Positions 59,419 to 64,000 of a stretch of DNA of 64,000 nucleotides are shown here, piece by piece. How positions within the stretch are numbered: the stretch's first letter is position 1; every line of letters starts with the position of its first letter. Source of the stretch: Algiphilus sp022763315. Its GTDB lineage: Bacteria; Pseudomonadota; Gammaproteobacteria; Nevskiales; Nevskiaceae. Where the stretch lies: NCBI RefSeq assembly GCF_965249985.1, contig NZ_OZ252280.1; one strand, given 5' to 3'. A program made the position numbers and the translations under genes. The notes under the pieces were generated by a model. The model was not told where the DNA came from. It did not search any database and was given only the letters and a program-made list of their open reading frames with translations.

Positions 59419-60153
59419 ATGCGCGCCGCCCCGCACCCGACCTCGCCCAGCCCCCGTCGCGCGGGGCTCTGCCCGCTCCTGACGGCCTCCCTGTTGCTTG
59501 GGCTTGTGCTGTTCGCAGCCGTGCCAGCCGCTGTTGCCGACGACGGTCCGGCACTGACGCGCGATGACGTCGGGCGCTGGCTGGCGCTGCGCATGGAGAC
59601 CGCGGAACTGCAGCGGCGCATGGCGAAACAGGCGGGCGCCTACGATGACCTGCCGCGCGCCTTCGCCGAGCAACGCAAGGCGTTGCTCGACGCCTCCGGC
59701 TATGGCGCGGCACGCTTCGATGCCCATGGCGAGCGAATCTGGGGCGCCGTCAACGCCCTCAACAATGCCGATACACGCGACCGTGAACAGGCCATGCTGG
59801 CGGACGACATCCAGCGCCATTGCGCCCCCGATGCGGCGCAGGCGCTGGGGCTCCCCGACAACGACAGCGCCGAACAGCGCGCCATGATCGACGAGATGCG
59901 CGCCCTGGGCGTGCCCGAGGCGCAGCTCGCCAAGATGCAACGCGCGCTGGAACAGATGCCCTCCGCCGAAGCCACCGCGAGCGAACTGTGCCGTGCCTCT
60001 CAGATGCAGCGCGACGTCACCACCGATGCCCACCAGCGCGTGGTGGAAGCCACCCGACGCGACTGGCCGGCGGTCCGGCCCTGGCTGGACAGCCTGGCGC
60101 ACTTCGAGGACTGGTACGCCGGCAATCGCAGCGATCCGCCCAGGCTCCGCTGA
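59419..60153 (+). CDS. Secreted protein of unknown function
   Basis: 244 residues. A signal peptide (hydrophobic LLTASLLLGLVLFAAVPAAV, cleavage near AVADDG) leads an alpha-helical mature chain rich in Ala, Arg and Glu. It has regions such as RRMAKQAGAYDDLPRAFAEQ and ASELCRASQMQRDVTTDAH. No family was recognised. The single cysteine pair (RHCAPDA and ELCRAS) may form a disulfide. It starts 91 bp after the LuxR gene but separated by the terminator, so it is likely a separate unit. Confidence 0.7.
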   Translation: MRAAPHPTSPSPRRAGLCPLLTASLLLGLVLFAAVPAAVADDGPALTRDDVGRWLALRMETAELQRRMAKQAGAYDDLPRAFAEQRKALLDASGYGAARFDAHGERIWGAVNALNNADTRDREQAMLADDIQRHCAPDAAQALGLPDNDSAEQRAMIDEMRALGVPEAQLAKMQRALEQMPSAEATASELCRASQMQRDVTTDAHQRVVEATRRDWPAVRPWLDSLAHFEDWYAGNRSDPPRLR

Positions 60154-60240
60154 TTGCTTCCAACCGCATCCGCGGGCGCGCGATCGAGCCCCCCGCTATG
60201 GTATGCACCCTGCCATTGACCTGAACCAAGGAGCCGTCGC

Positions 60241-61254
60241 GTGTCTGCCAGCCCCTCCCCCGCCTCTCCCTCCCGCATCCGCGCTGCCGCCATCCAGCTG
60301 GAGGCGGAAGTCGGCGATGTGGCCGCCAATCTGGGGCGTATCGAAGCGCTTGTGGACGAAGCGGCGCGGGCCGACGCCCGACTGATCGCGGTTCCGGAAT
60401 TCTGCACCTCGCGACTACCCTTTGATGCACGTGCGCACGAGGCGGTGCTCCCGCCGAACAATGCAGCAGTGGACCTGTTCCGTCGACTGGCCGCGCGCCA
60501 TCAATGCTGGATCGGCGGCTCCATGCTCATCGCCGAGGGCGAGGCCGTATACAACCGCTATCACTTCGTCGAGCCTGATGGCAGCGTCCACTGCCACGAC
60601 AAGGACCTGCCCACGATGTGGGAGAACGCCTTCTACGGCGCCGGCAACGACGATGGCGCCTTCGAAACGCAGTTGGGGGGTGTGGGCGCCGCTGTTTGCT
60701 GGGAACTGATTCGCACGCAGACGGTGCGCCGCCTGCTTGGCCGCGTGCAGGTAGCCATCACCGGCACCCACTGGTGGACCATGCCGTCCAACTGGGGCGG
60801 CGCGGTCGATCGCGGCCTGGCCTCCATCGGCCAGTACAACCGCTACCTGTCGGAAAATGCGCCCGCCGAATTTGCACGCCGGCTCGGCGCCCCGGTGCTG
60901 CAGGCCTCGCATTGCGGGCGCTTCCGCACGGGTTTCCTGGTCGCGCCCGGCCTCGCCTGGGCACCCCCCTATGACACGGAATTCGTCGGCTGCACGCAGA
61001 TCGTCGATGCGCAGGGCCACGTACTCGCCCAGCGCCGGACACAAGAAGGTCCCGGGGTGGTGGTGGCAGACATCGACCTGGCGGCAGTAACGCCGGTGCA
61101 GGCGCTTGAGGAGCGCTTCTGGATTCCGGAGCTGCCGCTCTTCCTCAAGGCCTACTGGCACCATCAGAACCTCTGCGCCAAGCGCTACTACCGGGATCAC
61201 GGCCGCGCGCTCGGTCTGGCCAGTGCAGCGCGCTACCGCGGCATCGCACGCTGA
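60241..61254 (+). CDS. Carbon-nitrogen hydrolase (nitrilase superfamily)
   Basis: 337 residues from GTG 60241 with AAGGAG upstream. The catalytic triad of the superfamily is visible: Glu in IAVPEFCTS, Lys in CHDKDLPTMWE and Cys in AVCWELIRT. C-terminal WAPPYDTEFVGCTQIVDAQG completes the core fold. These enzymes hydrolyse amides or nitriles; the substrate is unknown. The gene is not obviously linked to steroid metabolism. Confidence 0.86.
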   Translation: MSASPSPASPSRIRAAAIQLEAEVGDVAANLGRIEALVDEAARADARLIAVPEFCTSRLPFDARAHEAVLPPNNAAVDLFRRLAARHQCWIGGSMLIAEGEAVYNRYHFVEPDGSVHCHDKDLPTMWENAFYGAGNDDGAFETQLGGVGAAVCWELIRTQTVRRLLGRVQVAITGTHWWTMPSNWGGAVDRGLASIGQYNRYLSENAPAEFARRLGAPVLQASHCGRFRTGFLVAPGLAWAPPYDTEFVGCTQIVDAQGHVLAQRRTQEGPGVVVADIDLAAVTPVQALEERFWIPELPLFLKAYWHHQNLCAKRYYRDHGRALGLASAARYRGIAR

Positions 61255-61265
61255 CAATCCGCTCC

Positions 61266-61688
61266 ATGCCCTGCCCGTTTCACCTCGCGCTTGCGGTCGA
61301 TGACCTCGCCGCCGCTCGTGCCTTCTACGGCGCGCTGATGGGCTGCCCCGAAGGACGCAGCGCGACGCACTGGGTGGACTTCGATTTCTTTGGCCACCAA
61401 CTGGTGGTCCACCATACCCCGGAGGCTGCGCGCGGGCCGCGAGCGCACAACGCCGTGGAGGGCGATGCGGTACCAGTACCCCATTTCGGCGTCGTGCTGC
61501 CCCTGTCGCAATGGCACGCGCTGGCGGAGCGTCTGCAGCAGAAGGGCGTCGATTTCGTCATTGCGCCGCACCGCCGCTTTGCGGGCACGGCCGGGGAACA
61601 GGGCACCTTCTTCCTGCAGGACCCCGCCGGCAATGCGCTGGAATTCAAGGGCTTCGCCGATGTCGAGGGGCAGCTCTTCGCGCAATGA
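61266..61688 (+). CDS. VOC (glyoxalase/dioxygenase-fold) family protein
   Basis: 140 residues, one VOC module pair. FHLALAVDDLAAARAFYGAL opens the fold; metal-binding positions are probably the His of this strand, the His/Glu of WVDFDFFGHQLVVHH and the Glu of DPAGNALEFKGF. It follows the nitrilase-like gene by 11 bp and may be co-transcribed. Function not determined. Confidence 0.83.
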   Translation: MPCPFHLALAVDDLAAARAFYGALMGCPEGRSATHWVDFDFFGHQLVVHHTPEAARGPRAHNAVEGDAVPVPHFGVVLPLSQWHALAERLQQKGVDFVIAPHRRFAGTAGEQGTFFLQDPAGNALEFKGFADVEGQLFAQ

Positions 61689-61709
61689 GTCGCGTCACGT
61701 TCGTGGCCG

Positions 61710-62621
61710 CTAGCGGGCTGCCACACCGTCTTTGCGGGTCGCCGCGCTGGCTGACAACAGCCGCGTGACCAGCGGGTTGGGAAAGCGTCGTTCCAGCGTG
61801 ATGGCGGAGAAGGTCTCGGAGATGCCGGGCAGCACCGCCAGCTCGCGCAGGCTGCCGTCGCGCAGCTCGTCGCGCACGACGATGGGCGGCAGCACCGCAA
61901 CGCCGATGTTCTCCCGCGCGAGCAGACGCATCATCGCCATATCGTCCACCTCGGCCGCGATCTCGACCTGCACGCCCAGTCGCACCGCGAGCGCATCGAA
62001 GCCGGTGCGGACACCGCTGTCGCGCGACGGCAACAGCAGCGGATGCTGCCGCAACAGATGGCGCAGATCGCCACCAGCGGAATCCCGCGACGCGGCGCCG
62101 ATCAGGCTGACCGGCTGCTGCTCGATGTCGAATACGGTCCAGGCGCTGGTGTCGGTGCGCAGCGGGACCTGATTGGCGAGCACGATGTCGACATTGTGGC
62201 TCTCCAGGGCCTGCATCAACTCATTGAGCGAACCGGAGCGCAGCACCAAACTGACGTCCGCGTCGCCGAGAACAGGGGCGAGAAACTGGCGCTGCAGATT
62301 GCGCGACAGCGTCGCCAGGGCGCCGATGGTCAGGCGTCGGCGGCTAACGCGGCCGGCCTCGCGCAGGGTTCCCAGCAGTTCGTTGCCCGCGGCGAAGATG
62401 GCGTCGGCATAGTCCAGGGTCATCTGCCCCGCTTCGGTGAGCTCCAGCCGACGGCCGCGTCGCTCGAACAGCGGATGCCCCAGCTGATCCTCCAGCTTGC
62501 GGATCTGCACCGACAAGGCCGACTGCGATACGCACAGCTTCCCGGCCGCGCGCGTCAGATGGGCTTCATGGGCCACGACCCAGAAGTAGTACAAATGGTT
62601 GTAGTTGAGCTTGGCCGCCAT
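61710..62621 (-). CDS. LysR-family transcriptional regulator
   Basis: 303 residues. The N-terminal winged helix (LNYNHLYYFWVVAHEAHLTR, then LCVSQSALSVQIRKLEDQLG) is the LysR DNA-binding domain. An effector domain follows (RLTIGALATLSRNLQRQFL, then LLARENIGVAVLPPIVV), with a NhaR-like N-terminus. It is divergent from the SbtA-like transporter with two palindromes in the gap, so it probably regulates that gene and itself. Confidence 0.88.
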   Translation of the reverse strand: MAAKLNYNHLYYFWVVAHEAHLTRAAGKLCVSQSALSVQIRKLEDQLGHPLFERRGRRLELTEAGQMTLDYADAIFAAGNELLGTLREAGRVSRRRLTIGALATLSRNLQRQFLAPVLGDADVSLVLRSGSLNELMQALESHNVDIVLANQVPLRTDTSAWTVFDIEQQPVSLIGAASRDSAGGDLRHLLRQHPLLLPSRDSGVRTGFDALAVRLGVQVEIAAEVDDMAMMRLLARENIGVAVLPPIVVRDELRDGSLRELAVLPGISETFSAITLERRFPNPLVTRLLSASAATRKDGVAAR

Positions 62622-62623
62622 TT

Positions 62624-62660
62624 GTTCTTATTTATAGAACAGTTGATTCTTCATAATCAA
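62624..62660. promoter_or_regulatory. Two palindromes in the LysR/SbtA divergent gap
   Basis: GTTCT-N7-AGAAC (62624-62640) and TTGATT-N6-AATCAA (62643-62660) are exact palindromes. The first ends 2 bp before the LysR start codon on the other strand, a position suited to autorepression. Both contain the T-N11-A arrangement common to LysR sites. Confidence 0.55.
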
Positions 62661-62722
62661 TTTTACTTATGGCTCGCAGCGCGTAAGGTAGCGCGCACCG
62701 CCGCATCCGGAATCCGCGCCGC

Positions 62723-63730
62723 ATGGAAGCCATCGCCGACTTCGCCCACACCTTTCTGAGCCAACTGCAGAAGCCCACCCTGGCCTTTCTGCTTGGAGGC
62801 ATGTTCATCGCAGCGCTGGGCAGCCGGCTCGTCATTCCCGATGCGGTGTATCGCTTCATCGTCTTCATGCTGCTGATGCGCATCGGCCTGGAAGGCGGCA
62901 TGGAGATTCGCGATGGCAACATCGCGGACATGCTGTTGCCGGCCTTCTGGGCCATCCTGCTCGGTTGCGGCATCGTGCTGCTGGGCCGCTGGACGCTGGC
63001 GCGCCTGCCCGGCATCAAGATGGAAGACGGCATTGCGACCGCCGGCCTCTTCGGCGCGGTGTCTGCCTCGACGCTGGCCGCGGCGATGGTGGTGCTGGAC
63101 GAGGAGAGCATCGTCTTCGAAGCCTGGATTCCGGCGCTCTACCCCTTCATGGATATCCCGGCCTTGGTGCTCGCCATCGTGCTCGCCGGCGTCCATCAGC
63201 AGCGCCAGTCCGGCCAGCACAAGCAGGTACGGGTCTGGCCCATCGTCAAGGACAGCCTGCGCGGCTCGGCCCTCTCGGCGCTGCTGCTGGGATTGATGCT
63301 CGGCCTCTTCACCCGGCCCGAGCCGGTGTTCGAGAGCTTCTACGACCCACTCTTCAAGGGGCTGCTGTCCGTACTCATGCTGATCATGGGCATCGAGGCC
63401 TGGGCGCGCTTGTCGGAACTCAAGCGGGTGGCGCACTGGTTCGCGGTCTACGCCCTGCTCGCCCCGTTGATCCATGGCCTGCTGGCCTTCGGCCTGGGCG
63501 TGGTGGCGCACCATGCCACCGGCCTCAGTCCGGGCGGTGTCATCCTGCTGGCGGTGATGGCCTCCTCCAACTCCGATATCTCGGGCCCACCGACCCTGCG
63601 TGCGGGGATTCCCGGCGCGAACCCATCGGCCTACATCGGGGCCTCGACCAGCATCGGCACGCCGATGGCGATTGCGGTCGGCATTCCCCTGTATGTTGCC
63701 CTTGGCGAGCTGGTCTTCGGCATCGCCTAG
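62723..63730 (+). CDS. SbtA-like sodium-dependent bicarbonate (DUF897) transporter
   Basis: 335 residues with about ten hydrophobic segments. Conserved features of the SbtA/DUF897 family are visible: GLEGGMEIRDGN near residue 52, AGLFGAVSASTLAAAMVVLD, AWIPALYPFMDIPALVLAI and ASSNSDISGPPTLRAGIPGA. SbtA imports bicarbonate with sodium in cyanobacteria; many heterotrophs carry the family without a proven substrate. The PII-like gene 20 bp downstream is its usual regulatory partner. Confidence 0.87.
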   Translation: MEAIADFAHTFLSQLQKPTLAFLLGGMFIAALGSRLVIPDAVYRFIVFMLLMRIGLEGGMEIRDGNIADMLLPAFWAILLGCGIVLLGRWTLARLPGIKMEDGIATAGLFGAVSASTLAAAMVVLDEESIVFEAWIPALYPFMDIPALVLAIVLAGVHQQRQSGQHKQVRVWPIVKDSLRGSALSALLLGLMLGLFTRPEPVFESFYDPLFKGLLSVLMLIMGIEAWARLSELKRVAHWFAVYALLAPLIHGLLAFGLGVVAHHATGLSPGGVILLAVMASSNSDISGPPTLRAGIPGANPSAYIGASTSIGTPMAIAVGIPLYVALGELVFGIA

Positions 63731-63750
63731 CGCGCACGGAGGAACAAGGC

Positions 63751-64000
63751 ATGACGTACAAAGCGACTGAAGTCACCATCGTTACCGAGAAGGTGATCCA
63801 GGAACAGATCGTGGCCATCATCGAAGCCGAAGGCGCCACCGGCTACACGGTGATCGAAGGCAGCGGCAAGGGGCGACATGGATTGCGCACGCACGCGCGT
63901 CCCTCGGTCGCGGGCGATGCCTTCGACATCGTCAAGATCGAAGTCATTCTGGCCAACCGCGCCGCCGCAGAACGCATTGCCGAGCAAGTGGCCGATCAAC
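63751..64000 (+). CDS. PII-like (SbtB-type) regulatory protein, cut by window edge
   Basis: 83 codons before the window end, partial. MTYKATEVTIVTEKVIQEQI and the T-loop-like region TGYTVIEGSGKGRHG give a PII-like ferredoxin-fold signature. GGAGGAACAAGGC directly precedes the ATG. SbtB proteins bind adenine nucleotides and gate SbtA; here the association is inferred from the gene order. Confidence 0.82.
   Translation, partial: MTYKATEVTIVTEKVIQEQIVAIIEAEGATGYTVIEGSGKGRHGLRTHARPSVAGDAFDIVKIEVILANRAAAERIAEQVADQ

Noticed and set aside
1..64000. CRISPR arrays, tRNA or rRNA genes, complete insertion sequences
   Set aside because: No regularly spaced repeats, cloverleaf, rRNA core or transposase was recognised on reading both strands.

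Overview
The window comes from a high-GC Gram-negative bacterium, most likely a gammaproteobacterial steroid degrader. Outer-membrane barrels, lipoproteins and RND/MMPL pumps of proteobacterial type show the Gram-negative envelope. No rRNA or other phylogenetic marker is present; a Nevskiales/Solimonadaceae-type host is only a guess. Almost all of the window is metabolic: genes for steroid nucleus breakdown surround a short, lower-GC accessory island.

Region 1 (1-27905, all minus strand) is one long run of closely packed genes, read right to left. It starts with hsaC (meta-cleavage dioxygenase) and continues with ipdA, ipdB, a DUF35/thiolase-like pair, ipdC, echA20, fadE31, a fadE32-like gene, fadA6, an SDR, a second small-subunit-type fadE, fadE30, ipdF, a MaoC hydratase and a thiolase. 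This is nearly the complete gene set that actinobacteria use to degrade the C and D rings (HIP-CoA pathway). Downstream lies an envelope/transport block (YCF48-like protein, MMPL pump, amidohydrolase, MFS, SDR, DUF1302, DUF1329) and a tandem-domain family III CoA-transferase that runs off the left edge.

Region 2 (about 27.9-33.6 kb) is an accessory island. It holds an orphan Phd-type antitoxin, a MalM-like lipoprotein, a membrane-protein gene broken at an A7 run, attC-like repeats, a DUF3089 lipase-like lipoprotein and a Phd/PIN toxin-antitoxin pair closed by a strong terminator. It also contains most of the sparsely coding DNA.

Region 3 (33.6-39.7 kb, minus) carries a 3beta-HSD-like extended SDR and a second envelope module: MMPL pump, LolA-like protein and outer-membrane barrel. 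Region 4 (39.98-48.2 kb, plus) has a SnoaL protein, a 3-ketosteroid-dehydrogenase-like flavoprotein, several SDRs, fadD3 (HIP-CoA synthetase), a full-length homologue of eukaryotic steroid 5alpha-reductase and a KSI-like NTF2 protein. Region 5 (48.3-56.2 kb, minus) has hsaA, kstD, an SDR, an old-yellow-enzyme-type reductase, another SDR, a DUF1295 membrane reductase and a second Rieske oxygenase. It diverges from kshA (plus, 56.4 kb). Then come ksi (Delta5-3-ketosteroid isomerase, minus) and a divergent LuxR-type regulator resembling TeiR.

Region 6 (59.4-64 kb) looks unrelated: a secreted protein, a nitrilase-family hydrolase, a VOC protein and a LysR gene divergent from an SbtA-like transporter with a PII-like partner.

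Together KSI, KstD and KshA open ring B, HsaA and HsaC hydroxylate and cleave ring A, FadD3 activates the remaining CD-ring acid, and the FadE/IpdF/EchA20/IpdAB/FadA6 set finishes it. HsaB, HsaD, KshB and a TetR repressor are not in the window. A recurring promoter element (TCA-containing half followed by CGGACGA or a close variant) sits in front of several of these units and is a candidate regulon operator.
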